This document shows, in pieces, positions 17,526 to 26,478 of a stretch of 64,000 nucleotides of DNA (positions are counted from its first letter, which is position 1; the number at the start of each line of letters is the position of its first letter). The position numbers and the translations under genes are program-made. The DNA is from Nitrospiraceae bacterium UBA6905 (GTDB lineage Bacteria; Nitrospirota; Thermodesulfovibrionia; Thermodesulfovibrionales; UBA6898). The notes under the pieces were generated by a model. That model had not been told where the DNA came from. It saw only the letters and a list, made by a program, of their open reading frames with translations, and ran no database searches. The stretch is taken from positions 1 to 64,000 of the forward strand of contig DKBH01000104.1 in assembly GCA_002451165.1 (NCBI GenBank). The letters are read 5' to 3'.

Positions 17526-18712
17526 AGATCATTTACCTCGACAACAATGCAACCACCCGCATCGCTCCTGAGGTCGTTGAGGAGATGCTACCCTATCTTA
17601 CTGATCGCTACGGCAATCCCTCGAGCATGCATACGTTCGGTGGCCACATTCACCGTAAGATTGAGGACGCCCGTGAGAAGGTCGCGGCTTTGATTAATGC
17701 TGAACCCGATGAGATCATCTTTACGAGCTGCGGGACAGAAAGTGACAATACTGCACTCGCGAGCGCTGTGGAATCTCAGCCGCGCAAACGACATATCGTT
17801 ACCACCCGGGTTGAGCATCCTGCAGTGATGAATTTCTGTCATCACCTCGCCAGAAAAGGCTACCGGGTTACCTTCCTTCCGGTGGACAGGCAGGGCCAGA
17901 TGGAAATGGGCACGCTACTGAAGATGTTGGATGACGACATCGCAATTGCTTCGATCATGTATGCCAATAATGAAACCGGTGTGATCTTCCCCATTGAAAG
18001 GATATGTGGAGCGATGAAGGAACGCGGCATCCTTTTCCACACCGATGCGGTCCAGGCGGCAGGAAAGATCCCTATTGACGTCAAGAAGGTACCGGTCGAC
18101 ATGCTCACCATCTCGGGCCACAAGCTTCATGCTGCCAAAGGAGTAGGCGCACTTTTTGTACGGAAGGGCACGCGCTTTCATCCTTATATCAGAGGCGGTC
18201 ATCAGGAGCGGGGAAGGCGGGCGGGGACAGAGAACGTGGCGTCGATCATCGGACTTGGCAGGGCTGCCCGGCTTGCACATCGGTATCTGTATGAAGAGTC
18301 TTCATATCTCAGCGGGCTGCGGGACAGGCTGGAGAGCGGGCTGCTAAAATCCTGCCCTGATGCAAGCGTTAACGGCGACAGGCAATCCCGGCTTCCCAAT
18401 ACCTTCAATATCAGCTTTGCATTTATAGAAGGAGAGGCAATTCTGCTCAGACTGAACGAATACGGTATATGTGCTTCCTCAGGTTCCGCCTGCACCTCAG
18501 GCTCGCTTGAGCCGTCGCATGTGCTCAGGGCAATGGGCGTGCCCTACACTGCCGTGCACGGATCAATCAGATTTTCTCTGAGCCGCTACACCACTGAACA
18601 GGACATAGATGCGGTGCTCAGTGTCATGCCGGGCATCATTCGTGAACTGAGGGAACTTTCACCCTTCGGCAGGGATGCCCTCACCTGCCGAACAGATTGC
18701 GCAAACGAATAG
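17522..18712 (+). CDS. nifS: Cysteine desulfurase NifS
   Basis: This 396-residue PLP enzyme starts at a GTG that overlaps the nifU stop (GTGA). It shows IYLDNNATTRIAPEV, GNPSSMHTFG, FTSCGTESDN, the PLP lysine in SGHKLHAAKGVGALF, and the catalytic cysteine in CASSGSACTSG. It releases sulfur from cysteine as a persulfide for NifU. The short active-site loop and pairing with NifU place it in the NifS/IscS class. The C-terminal tail after VMPGIIRELREL is slightly extended. Confidence 0.95.
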   Translation: MKIIYLDNNATTRIAPEVVEEMLPYLTDRYGNPSSMHTFGGHIHRKIEDAREKVAALINAEPDEIIFTSCGTESDNTALASAVESQPRKRHIVTTRVEHPAVMNFCHHLARKGYRVTFLPVDRQGQMEMGTLLKMLDDDIAIASIMYANNETGVIFPIERICGAMKERGILFHTDAVQAAGKIPIDVKKVPVDMLTISGHKLHAAKGVGALFVRKGTRFHPYIRGGHQERGRRAGTENVASIIGLGRAARLAHRYLYEESSYLSGLRDRLESGLLKSCPDASVNGDRQSRLPNTFNISFAFIEGEAILLRLNEYGICASSGSACTSGSLEPSHVLRAMGVPYTAVHGSIRFSLSRYTTEQDIDAVLSVMPGIIRELRELSPFGRDALTCRTDCANE

Positions 18713-18869
18713 TCCTCTCGTTGTCCAACTTTGCCGCAGCGGAAATGCCGAGCAGCCTTCGAATAAACTGACTCATATCATTCAGGATGAAGACCCGGCG
18801 AGGGACCATCCGGGGCGGACTTGGCGTGAATGCGAATAACTCGCTGATGGGCAAACAGTTTTTATTCAA
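18681..18869 (-). CDS. Possible small basic protein between nifS and mtgA (doubtful)
   Basis: A 62-codon frame from a TTG (18869), with internal ATGs, ends RTIRLRNLFGR and overlaps the 3' end of nifS by 32 bases. It has many Arg residues and no recognisable domain. An ATG within it would give a 31-residue peptide starting MSQFIRRLLGIS. No clear ribosome-binding site is seen. It is listed only because 18713-18912 is otherwise empty. Confidence 0.15.
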   Translation of the reverse strand: MNKNCLPISELFAFTPSPPRMVPRRVFILNDMSQFIRRLLGISAAAKLDNERTIRLRNLFGR

Positions 18870-18876
18870 CCTGCAT

Positions 18877-18904
18877 GAGGCAACCGCCTCGAGACCGCTC
18901 TCGA
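18877..18904. repeat. Two adjacent hairpins downstream of mtgA
   Basis: GAGGC-AACC-GCCTC (18877-18890) and TCGAGA-CCGC-TCTCGA (18889-18904) form small perfect stems just past the mtgA stop codon. They share bases and so are alternatives to each other. There is no T tract, so this is at best a Rho-dependent or mRNA-stabilising end. Confidence 0.4.
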
Positions 18905-18912
18905 CAAACCGA

Positions 18913-19722
18913 TCAGTTTGACGCAGGTCTCATCTGCTCAATAGGCGTGATCGTACCGGCGGCACCGCCCTCCTCTCTGCTTGCCGGTGAGGCCTGTTCC
19001 GCCTCTTCATATTCAGGAACTGCAATTCCCCGCCTTACCATGATGTTAAAAATAAGGTCTGCACGTTTGACCACATACCGTGAAGTCCCCAAGGGATTGA
19101 ATTTTCTTGGATTCGGAAGCACGGCAGCCAGTCTAGCTGCTTCTTCAGGTCCGAGCGCAGAAGCCGACTTGCCATAATAGCTGCGTGCTGCAGCCTCAAT
19201 ACCGAAGAGTCCCCTGTCACCCCACTCCGCCACATTGAGATAGATCTCCAGAATGCGCCGCTTGGTCAATGCCCGCTCCATCCGCCAGGTTATGATCGCC
19301 TCCCTGATCTTTCTTACGGGATTTTTTGACGGCGAAAGATACAGATTCTTTGCGAGCTGCTGGCTGATGGTGCTCCCGCCGAGCCTGAACTTCTTGGCTT
19401 TAACATCTTTTTCTATTGCCTTCTGCATGGCCTCGTAGTCAAATCCTTCATGCTGCCAGAACTTGTCATCCTCCCCGATAAGCACCGCCTTGATAAGGTA
19501 AGGAGATATGGCCCGATACGGAACCCATGTTTGCTGTATCCCATATTTCTTCCCCTCCCTCGCCCATTCTTTCTCACGATACTCCATAAAGGCGGTTTTT
19601 TTCGGGTTTTCTTTCTTGAGTTTCGAAACATTAGGGTAGACGAAATGAAAACCAACAAAGGCAATGGTACTGAGAAGTGTAATGCGTAAAAACCACTGAT
19701 ACCGGGACTTCTTCTTCGTCAT
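18913..19722 (-). CDS. mtgA: Monofunctional peptidoglycan transglycosylase
   Basis: This 269-residue protein has one N-terminal membrane anchor (FLRITLLSTIAFVGFHFVY) and a GT51 glycosyltransferase domain. The catalytic motif EDDKFWQHEGFD holds the first Glu, and GGSTISQQLAKNLYLS follows, with RKIREAIITWRMERALTKRRILEIYLN (here split by family motifs) and EEAARLAAVLPNP near the end. It polymerises glycan strands from lipid II in the periplasm. No transpeptidase domain is present. It is 19 bases after rmuC, the last gene of a long minus-strand run. Confidence 0.94.
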   Translation of the reverse strand: MTKKKSRYQWFLRITLLSTIAFVGFHFVYPNVSKLKKENPKKTAFMEYREKEWAREGKKYGIQQTWVPYRAISPYLIKAVLIGEDDKFWQHEGFDYEAMQKAIEKDVKAKKFRLGGSTISQQLAKNLYLSPSKNPVRKIREAIITWRMERALTKRRILEIYLNVAEWGDRGLFGIEAAARSYYGKSASALGPEEAARLAAVLPNPRKFNPLGTSRYVVKRADLIFNIMVRRGIAVPEYEEAEQASPASREEGGAAGTITPIEQMRPASN

Positions 19723-19741
19723 GTTACGTCAGGCACCAGAA

Positions 19742-21052
19742 TCAAAGCAGAGACGAATCATCAAATGAAATCCCAGCATCCATGCTGATCGATTGTTGTT
19801 TCCTTAGATCATCTATTCGTTTCAATGGCTTTTCAAGCATGTTAGATCTGGTTGTGACGAGGACATCATACTCTTTTCTGGCTGCCTCGATGCGATCCCC
19901 CATAGCCTTAAACTTCTCCTTATATGCCGCCCATTGCTTCGAAAACTCCGCAAGCAGATTCAGTATCTCGGAAGCTGTTTTTTCCAGGTTGAAATTCTCG
20001 ATCGCCTGCCGGATAACTGCGAGCACAGCATAGAGCGTGAAAGGAGAACACAGGATAACCTTCTGTTTCAAAGCCTCATCCATGATCGCAGCGTCTGACT
20101 CATTAATAAAGCTGTAAACCTGCTCATTGGGGATAAAAACAAGCACATAGTCCACCGTATTATCAGCAGGATTTATATAGTCACGACTTGTGACCTGCTT
20201 GATCATAACTTTGGCGTTCCTTATGAGTTCGTCCCTATACCTGCGTTTATCGTGCTCGCTATGGGCCTCCAGATAATGCTGATAATTCTCAAGCGGGAAC
20301 TTGACATCCATATTTACCTTGAGCCTGTTCGGCAGGAGAAACGTGAAGTCAGGTCTGTTGCATGAACCGTCGAGGGTCTTCTGCTTGATGTAATTTATCC
20401 CCTCTGCCATGCCGACCAGCCGTATAATATCCTCTGCCATGCGTTCACCCCATTCACCCCTTTTTTTCGAACTGGCAAGAGCCTGTCTGAGGTGTTCAGT
20501 CGTATTATTCAGCTTAACGGTTATGTCCTCATGTTTCTTGAGAAGCGTGGAGACCTCGGTCAGCCTGTTGCCGCTCTTTTCTCCGACTTCCTCAATCCTT
20601 CTGCCGATGTCAGAGAGGGTTTTTGCAATGGCATCGATGCTCTGGTCGATCAGTTCTTTCTTCCCTTCCAGCTCTATTCTTCCCTCGACTGTCTGTTCCT
20701 TCAGCTTCCCTTCAGCCAGCTTGATGAATTCGGTCGAGTTTTTCGAAAGGGCCTCCAGAGACAAGGCTTTGAATGTATCCGAGAGTTTTCCTTCCATTGC
20801 CGCAAGAAGGTCCTTCTGCTCCCGCAGACCCTTCTGTGCCTCGTCAAATCGCGTCAACGCTTCAATTTTACCCTGATGTGCAACATCCAGTTCGTCTCTG
20901 AGTCTGCCAAGTTCAAGTTCATAGGCATGGATTTGTCTTCCCCGCTCTTCGGCGACCGCTTCGGCAGACTTCGCCCGGGAACGCGACAGCAGCCATCCGA
21001 CGATGGCACCGAAGGCAACTCCGGCAGCCAGATACAGCACGGTCGCTGTCAT
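19742..21052 (-). CDS. rmuC: DNA recombination protein RmuC
   Basis: The ATG at 21052, which overlaps the upstream stop codon as ATGA, is taken as the start, giving 436 residues. The N-terminus has one membrane segment (VLYLAAGVAFGAIVGWLL), then a coiled coil of about 180 residues. The RmuC core follows (SSKKRGEWGERMAEDIIRL, RPDFTFLLPNRLKVNMDVKF and VLVFIPNEQVYSFI). The core resembles restriction-endonuclease folds. RmuC proteins limit inversions between short repeats; the exact enzymatic activity is not settled. Confidence 0.93.
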   Translation of the reverse strand: MTATVLYLAAGVAFGAIVGWLLSRSRAKSAEAVAEERGRQIHAYELELGRLRDELDVAHQGKIEALTRFDEAQKGLREQKDLLAAMEGKLSDTFKALSLEALSKNSTEFIKLAEGKLKEQTVEGRIELEGKKELIDQSIDAIAKTLSDIGRRIEEVGEKSGNRLTEVSTLLKKHEDITVKLNNTTEHLRQALASSKKRGEWGERMAEDIIRLVGMAEGINYIKQKTLDGSCNRPDFTFLLPNRLKVNMDVKFPLENYQHYLEAHSEHDKRRYRDELIRNAKVMIKQVTSRDYINPADNTVDYVLVFIPNEQVYSFINESDAAIMDEALKQKVILCSPFTLYAVLAVIRQAIENFNLEKTASEILNLLAEFSKQWAAYKEKFKAMGDRIEAARKEYDVLVTTRSNMLEKPLKRIDDLRKQQSISMDAGISFDDSSLL

Positions 21053-21417
21053 TCGCTCACCAGTTCGGTGCGGACAAGCGCAAGGATCGCTGAATGAGGA
21101 ACGATGAGATACTTCTTGGCCTCGAACTCGATTTCTACAGATGATTCTTTTAGAAAGATCGCATAATCCCCTTCGGTCGCCTGGAGCGGGATAAACTTCA
21201 GGTCCTGTCGCGTCTTCGCAGTCCATGGCTCATCCGTACTGGTGGGATCATGCACGGGATAGCCCGGGCCTGACTTGACGACGTATCCGCTGACCACTCT
21301 TTCTTTCTCTTTTACGGTCGGAGGCAGATACAGACCAGCCGTCGTCCTATCGATTTTTTCGTCGGGATCGATAAGAACCCGATCACCAACCATAATGATG
21401 TTCTTCTTGGTCTTCAT
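21049..21417 (-). CDS. Divergent GroES-like co-chaperonin (no GroEL partner nearby)
   Basis: This 122-residue protein carries the Cpn10 core: MVGDRVLIDPDEKIDRTTAG followed by LYLPPTVKEKERVVSGYVVK and EGDYAIFLKESSVEIEFEAK. A typical GroES has about 95 residues; here an insertion of about 20 residues (PVHDPTSTDEPWTAKTRQDL) lies in the middle and a longer tail at the end. There is no groEL in the window; its neighbours are argB and rmuC. It may be a specialised cap, or a scaffold with another function. Membership of the fold is clear; partnership with GroEL is inferred. Confidence 0.82.
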   Translation of the reverse strand: MKTKKNIIMVGDRVLIDPDEKIDRTTAGLYLPPTVKEKERVVSGYVVKSGPGYPVHDPTSTDEPWTAKTRQDLKFIPLQATEGDYAIFLKESSVEIEFEAKKYLIVPHSAILALVRTELVSE

Positions 21418-21423
21418 TCCCTC

Positions 21424-22308
21424 TTACGCATTCAGGATCTCGGTGCCTATCCCTTCTTTGGTGAATATTTCAAGCAGAAGACAGTGAGGGATCCTTCCGT
21501 CAACAATGTGCGTTTTGTTCACGCCCTCATCGAGGGCTCGCGTACATGCCTGCACTTTCGGGAGCATGCCGCCTCTGATCGTACCATTTTTTACCAGCCG
21601 GGATATCTGCCCCTTTTTCAGTGTAGATATCACCGCCCCCCCCCTGTCGAGAAGTCCTGCAACATCGGTGAGCAAAATAAGTTTTTCTGCCTTAACGGCG
21701 GCCGCTACAGCAGATGCAACATAATCTGCATTGATATTCAACGTTTCCCCCTGCGGACCGACTCCAATGGGCGATATCACGGGGATAAAGCCGTTCTTTT
21801 CGAGACTGTCGAGGATAGCGGGATCTATCGCTGTCACCTCGCCGACAAGTCCGAGATCAACGATTTCGCTGACCCCGGTCTCAGGGGTGACTTTCTTTAT
21901 CGTTTTCTTCTGAGCCCTGATGAGGGTACCATCCTTGCCGCTCAATCCCACTGCTTTCCCACCGTGCTTGTTGATAAGAGAGACTATCTCCTTATTGACG
22001 AGCCCCCCCAGGACCATTTCAACAATATCCATGGTCTCCTTGTCTGTGATACGCTGGCCCTGCACAAATTCCGGCTGCTTTCCCATCTTCTCCATGGTGG
22101 CAGATATCTTGGGACCACCGCCATGCACAATCACGGTCCTGATACCAATAAAGTTGAGCATGGCTATGTCCTGGGAGAATGACTCTTTTAGCTCATCCTT
22201 TGTCTGAGCTGCCCCGCCGTATTTAATAACCAGGGTCTTGCCGTAAAAGTTCCTGATATAGGGTAATGCATCGATGAGTACTTCGGCTTTCCGGATAATC
22301 TCTTCCAC
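21424..22308 (-). CDS. argB: Acetylglutamate kinase
   Basis: This 294-residue amino-acid kinase begins at a GTG (22308), overlapping the previous stop by one base. It has LVIKYGGAAQTKDEL, VIVHGGGPKIS, VEMVLGGLVNKEIVSLIN, LNINADYVASAVAAAVKAEK, LLTDVAGLLD and RGGMLPKVQACTRAL. It performs the second step of arginine biosynthesis, phosphorylating N-acetylglutamate. The N-terminal helix (EEIIRKAEVLIDALPYI) is typical of arginine-inhibitable hexameric forms, so feedback control is likely. No other arg genes are in the window. Confidence 0.97.
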   Translation of the reverse strand: MEEIIRKAEVLIDALPYIRNFYGKTLVIKYGGAAQTKDELKESFSQDIAMLNFIGIRTVIVHGGGPKISATMEKMGKQPEFVQGQRITDKETMDIVEMVLGGLVNKEIVSLINKHGGKAVGLSGKDGTLIRAQKKTIKKVTPETGVSEIVDLGLVGEVTAIDPAILDSLEKNGFIPVISPIGVGPQGETLNINADYVASAVAAAVKAEKLILLTDVAGLLDRGGAVISTLKKGQISRLVKNGTIRGGMLPKVQACTRALDEGVNKTHIVDGRIPHCLLLEIFTKEGIGTEILNA

Positions 22309-22898
22309 TACCTCATTCCTTTCATTTCAAAACAGGGTATGCAAAGCATCTCTCCCCGTCTGATCCTCACCTTTGGTTCCGCAACCTTCTCGCCGCACGA
22401 AGCGCAGCTCATGCTCCGGAATATCTCCGCCTCCGGCGGTGCCAGCTCCGTTCCCTCGGTGACAGCAAGAAGCTCATCATCATCTGCATCAAGAATACGC
22501 CTAAGGTTCACACTCTTCCGGGAATGAACGAATGCAACCACTTCCCTCGATCTGTCTCCCCCTGCATATTTAGCCCACAACTTCTTTTCCTCATCCGTCT
22601 CTTCCGGTTTTTCCCATACGACGGACAGCCTTATGCTTCGGGCAGAACCTCTTCTTATGAAGGTGTAGACCTGCTTACCGTAGTCCCGGAAGATAAGATT
22701 GCCTTTGCCGAAAGTGCAGCCGGTCAGGACCTGAATCGCATCCACCGCGCATGAATTGTTCTCAACAATCGCAACGATCTCCTCATCTTCTGATCGGTTC
22801 TTGAATTCTTTAAGAACTCGTTGCGCAACCCGGTATCCCAGTGCAAGGCCAGGGCAGGAATGTCCATGAAATTCGACCACGTCGTCAAATCGTTTCAT
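22308..22898 (-). CDS. FmdE-family protein with a C-terminal zinc-ribbon
   Basis: The product (196 residues from ATG 22898; a GTG at 22913 is an alternative) starts with FDDVVEFHGHSCPGLALGYR, the FmdE signature with a His-Cys metal site. NSCAVDAIQVLTGCTFGKGN follows. The C-terminus is a treble-clef or zinc-ribbon type finger (CASCGEKVAEP, then CIPCFEMKG). The name comes from formylmethanofuran dehydrogenase subunit E, but most bacterial members are not part of that enzyme, and no other fmd genes are here. The function is unknown; molybdenum or tungsten enzyme maturation is one possibility. Confidence 0.82.
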   Translation of the reverse strand: MKRFDDVVEFHGHSCPGLALGYRVAQRVLKEFKNRSEDEEIVAIVENNSCAVDAIQVLTGCTFGKGNLIFRDYGKQVYTFIRRGSARSIRLSVVWEKPEETDEEKKLWAKYAGGDRSREVVAFVHSRKSVNLRRILDADDDELLAVTEGTELAPPEAEIFRSMSCASCGEKVAEPKVRIRRGEMLCIPCFEMKGMR

Positions 22899-22945
22899 AG
22901 AGAAATTGTACACAAAAAAGAGGCGTTTTTGACAGGTTCCTGTGT

Positions 22946-23653
22946 CTACATCCGTATATCGGCCTTGAGAATGATCGCAGGATAGCCTTCCTGGCTGAGT
23001 TTCTCTGCGATCTGCACAGCAGCAGTGATCTGATCGAAATTCCCAACCCGCACGCGGTAAAAGGTGCTGCCGTCAACGAGCGTTTCCTGCACATAGGCAT
23101 TAGCATAGGTCAGTTTAAGCGCTTCCGCGAGCCGGGCAGCATTGATGCTCTCCGTAAAGGATCCTACCTGCACAGCAAACGGACCACCTTTATCAGCTAT
23201 CAGCACTTTTGCGGTCTTGACGTATGAAGCATCCCTTCCCTGAACTTCAACAGTTACCAGAGCAGTACCAGGACCTATGAGATCGATATCATGAGCCGCG
23301 GCATAGGACAGATCGATATCGCGTCCCTTCACGAACGGTCCCCGATCATTGACAAGGCATTCCACTGATTTGCCGTTTGCGGCATTGCTGACCCGCAATC
23401 TCGTACCGAACGGATATTCTTTATGAGCACACGTCCTGGCATACATATCAAATGGTTCACCTGATGCTGTTGGCCGACCGTGAAAATCAGGACCATACCA
23501 CGAGGCAACGACATAATAGGTAGCGGGATTACCCTGGTGCACATCATATTTTGCAGGAGCACAGGAGCTCATCACAAGGAGTACACCGGAAAGAGCGAGA
23601 TGCAATAAAGATGCTTTCTCACAGCTGTGAAATTTATCCTCCCTACACCTCAC
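22946..23653 (-). CDS. RlpA-like septal ring lipoprotein with SPOR domain
   Basis: This 235-residue protein has a lipoprotein signal ending MSSC (Cys near 31). A double-psi beta-barrel RlpA domain follows (ASWYGPDFHGRPTASGEPFD, CLVNDRGPFVKGRDIDLS), then a C-terminal SPOR domain (GPFAVQVGSFTESINAARLA, FYRVRVGNF). RlpA proteins bind denuded peptidoglycan at division sites, and some are lytic transglycosylases. The start is uncertain: GTG at 23653 is used, seven bases after the hslU stop, with no clear ribosome-binding site. Confidence 0.9.
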   Translation of the reverse strand: MRCREDKFHSCEKASLLHLALSGVLLVMSSCAPAKYDVHQGNPATYYVVASWYGPDFHGRPTASGEPFDMYARTCAHKEYPFGTRLRVSNAANGKSVECLVNDRGPFVKGRDIDLSYAAAHDIDLIGPGTALVTVEVQGRDASYVKTAKVLIADKGGPFAVQVGSFTESINAARLAEALKLTYANAYVQETLVDGSTFYRVRVGNFDQITAAVQIAEKLSQEGYPAIILKADIRM

Positions 23654-23659
23654 AAGTCG

Positions 23660-25000
23660 TTAGAGGATATACCGGCTCAGGTCTTCATCCTTGACAATCT
23701 CGCCAAGCTTGTCCTGAACGTAGTTCCTGTCAATAATGATATGTTCCCCTTGTTGTTCTGGGGCATGAAACGAGATATCTTCTAAGAGCTTTTCGAGGAT
23801 GGTGTGGAGTCTTCTCGCCCCGATATTCTCGGTCTTGTCATTCACAACGGCAGCTATACCCGATATCTCCTCCACAGCTTCGGAGGTGAAATCGATGCGG
23901 ATTTCCTCGGTGGCAAGAAGGGCTGTATATTGCTTCACCAGAGCATTGCGGGGTTCCGTAAGGATTCGTATAAAGTCGGCTTTGCCTAGTGCTTCAAGTT
24001 CTACGCGAATCGGAAAACGTCCCTGGAGCTCAGGAATCAGATCAGAGGGTTTTGCGATATGAAATGCCCCTGCCGCGATAAAAAGAATATGCTCAGTCTT
24101 GACCGGACCATGTTTGGTCGTCACCGTCGAACCCTCAACAATAGGCAGCAGATCTCTCTGCACGCCCTCCCGGGAGACGTCCGGTCCGTGGGAGCTTCCC
24201 CTGCTGCAGATCTTATCAATCTCGTCAATAAAAACAATGCCTGACTGTTCGACTCGTTCCAGTGCTTCCTGGGTAATCTTATCCATGTCAATAAGCCTTG
24301 TGGATTCTTCCTGCTCCAGAAGCACGAGGGCTTCAGGGACTTTGACCTTCTTTCTCTTGACTTTTTCCGGCATCAGATTCCCCAGCATCGACTTCAGATT
24401 CATCTCCAGATCTTCGAGCCCCACATTCGAAATAACGCCAAACGGCATGGTGCGTTCCCGTACCTCGATCTCTACATACCGTTCATCCAGTCTGCCGCTT
24501 CTCAGCTGCTCCCGCAAACGTTCCCGTGTCTCAATCTGCACGTCTCTTTCTTCTTCGACCTGCTCATCGATACGCTGGTGACGTTGGCCGGGAAGAAGCA
24601 GGTCAAGCAGACGTTCTTCCGCAAATCGTTTCGCTTTCTCACGTATCATTTCCAGGTGCTCATTCTTGACCAAGTTGACCGATATTTCGGTCAAGTCCCT
24701 GACGATGGATTCAACATCTCTGCCGACATAGCCGATTTCGGTAAACTTTGATGCTTCGACCTTGATGAACGGAGCAGCTGCCAGGCGCGATATGCGTCGG
24801 GCAATCTCGGTTTTCCCGACACCCGTGGGACCGATCATGAGAATGTTCTTGGGGAGCACTTCGTCCTTGAGCTCAGGTATCAGTCGCTGTCTTCTCCACC
24901 GGTTTCTCAGCGCAATGGCAACCGCTTTTTTTGCTTTCTGCTGACCGACAATAAATTTATCCAATTCGGCAACGATCTTTCTTGGAGTAAGGCTGTTCAT
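23660..25000 (-). CDS. hslU: HslU ATPase of the HslUV protease
   Basis: This 446-residue AAA+ protein has [20 protein letters not shown] at its start, Walker [26 protein letters not shown], Walker [12 protein letters not shown], and the HslU-specific I domain between them. The C-terminus ends DEDLSRYIL, matching the conserved tail that inserts into HslV. It unfolds substrates for the HslV peptidase. It is one base from hslV. Confidence 0.97.
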   Translation of the reverse strand: MNSLTPRKIVAELDKFIVGQQKAKKAVAIALRNRWRRQRLIPELKDEVLPKNILMIGPTGVGKTEIARRISRLAAAPFIKVEASKFTEIGYVGRDVESIVRDLTEISVNLVKNEHLEMIREKAKRFAEERLLDLLLPGQRHQRIDEQVEEERDVQIETRERLREQLRSGRLDERYVEIEVRERTMPFGVISNVGLEDLEMNLKSMLGNLMPEKVKRKKVKVPEALVLLEQEESTRLIDMDKITQEALERVEQSGIVFIDEIDKICSRGSSHGPDVSREGVQRDLLPIVEGSTVTTKHGPVKTEHILFIAAGAFHIAKPSDLIPELQGRFPIRVELEALGKADFIRILTEPRNALVKQYTALLATEEIRIDFTSEAVEEISGIAAVVNDKTENIGARRLHTILEKLLEDISFHAPEQQGEHIIIDRNYVQDKLGEIVKDEDLSRYIL

Positions 25001-25001
25001 G

Positions 25002-25532
25002 CTAGGTAAGCTCCTCTAAAGAGATGTTTTCGTTGGTATAAATGCAAATGTCTGAAGCTATTTTTAATGCCTTTGTAATGATCTCGCCGGCACCGAGAGA
25101 AGTGTTTTCACATAATGCAAGAGCGGCAGCCTGGGCATAGGGTCCCCCTGATCCTATTGCAGCGATCCCGTGCTCAGGCTCCAAAACATCTCCCGTTCCA
25201 GAAATTATGAAGGTGTGGTCGCAATCCGCAACGACCAGAAGAGCCTCCAGCCGCCTCAGGATCTTGTCTGTCCGCCAGTCTTTGGCCAGCTCAACAGCTG
25301 CCCTTGTTAGGTTACCACGGTATGCCTCCAGTTTGCCCTCGAACTTCTCGAATAATGTGAATGCGTCCGCTGTTGCCCCGGCAAAACCGGCTATCACCTT
25401 ATCCCCGTACATTTTTCGGATTTTTCTTGCATTCTGTTTTAAAACGGTGGTACCGAGCGTCACCTGGCCATCACCACCGATAGCGACATTGTTGTCTTTT
25501 CTGACGCAGAGTATCGTCGTCGCATGAAACAT
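25002..25532 (-). CDS. hslV: HslV peptidase subunit
   Basis: This 176-residue protein belongs to the proteasome beta family. The short propeptide MFHA precedes the catalytic Thr in [20 protein letters not shown], and [14 protein letters not shown] lies near the substrate channel. The double ring degrades unfolded proteins delivered by HslU. The order trmFO-xerC-hslV-hslU is also known in Firmicutes, where codY follows. Confidence 0.97.
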   Translation of the reverse strand: MFHATTILCVRKDNNVAIGGDGQVTLGTTVLKQNARKIRKMYGDKVIAGFAGATADAFTLFEKFEGKLEAYRGNLTRAAVELAKDWRTDKILRRLEALLVVADCDHTFIISGTGDVLEPEHGIAAIGSGGPYAQAAALALCENTSLGAGEIITKALKIASDICIYTNENISLEELT

Positions 25533-25596
25533 AATCGCACCTCATTGCAGGTAGTTTTCTCAATGAAGGAATTATATACCAAACCGGTCGTGAACC

Positions 25597-26478
25597 TTAA
25601 TCTTTTTCTTCAGATGAAAGGGGATGCGCCCTTTCATATATGTCCATCAGATGGGTAATGTCCAAATGAGTGTATTTCTGCGTCGTCGACAGTGATGCAT
25701 GACCGAGAAGTTCCTGAATGACCCTCAGATCTGCACCAGCCTGAAGGAGGTGTGACGCAAAGGTATGACGTATTGTGTGAGGGCCCACGCGGTCGCTAGC
25801 TCCTATTAAACGGGCATATTTCACAACAACCCTTCGAATACTCCGATCTGAAAGCGGGGACCCGCGTTTGCTCAGGAATAGTACGGAACTCTTCTTCCGG
25901 AGCAGAATCTTTTCGGTCAAGTATCCTCTGATCGCCTCCGCTGCTTTTGATCCCAGCGGAACAATGCGTTCCTTTTTCCCTTTGCCGCGAACTTTGACGA
26001 GCCCCTCGCGGGTATTGACGTCCTCAGCGTTCAGGCCAGCGACTTCACTGACGCGAAGTCCGCTCGAATACAGGAGTTCGAGAATAGCCCTATCGCGGGC
26101 ATGAATAAACCCGATCGTGTCGGTCCGTTCAATAAGGGCGAATACATCATCGACAGAAAGAAATTGGGGCAGGTGCCGTTCTGCCTTCGGCGTCGTCACC
26201 AACTTCGCAGGGTTTGCCGTGAGATATCCCTCTCGTGTCAGGTATTTGAGAAAGGAGCGAACAGAAGAGAGCCGCCTGCCTGCAGTCGTTTTGGTCAGAC
26301 CATTCTTAATCTGCCTGGCGACAAAACCCCGCACGTCAAGCATCTCGACAGCATCAGCATCTTTCGCTGCATGGGCGGCGAATAGCTCAAGATCCTTCCG
26401 GTATGCCCTGAGCGTATGAAGCGACATGCCGCGCTCTATCTCCAGATATCGAAGAAATTTGTCGATCATTTGTTTCAT
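25597..26478 (-). CDS. xerC: Tyrosine recombinase XerC
   Basis: This 293-residue protein has an N-terminal SAM-like DNA-binding domain (KFLRYLEIERGMSLHTLRAY) and a catalytic domain. The active-site residues are Arg in YSSGLRVSEVAGL, Lys in KVRGKGKKERIVPLG, HxxR in HTIRHTFASHLL, and the nucleophile Tyr in GHASLSTTQKYTH. XerC with XerD resolves chromosome dimers at dif. Its ATG overlaps the trmFO stop (ATGA). Confidence 0.94.
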   Translation of the reverse strand: MKQMIDKFLRYLEIERGMSLHTLRAYRKDLELFAAHAAKDADAVEMLDVRGFVARQIKNGLTKTTAGRRLSSVRSFLKYLTREGYLTANPAKLVTTPKAERHLPQFLSVDDVFALIERTDTIGFIHARDRAILELLYSSGLRVSEVAGLNAEDVNTREGLVKVRGKGKKERIVPLGSKAAEAIRGYLTEKILLRKKSSVLFLSKRGSPLSDRSIRRVVVKYARLIGASDRVGPHTIRHTFASHLLQAGADLRVIQELLGHASLSTTQKYTHLDITHLMDIYERAHPLSSEEKD

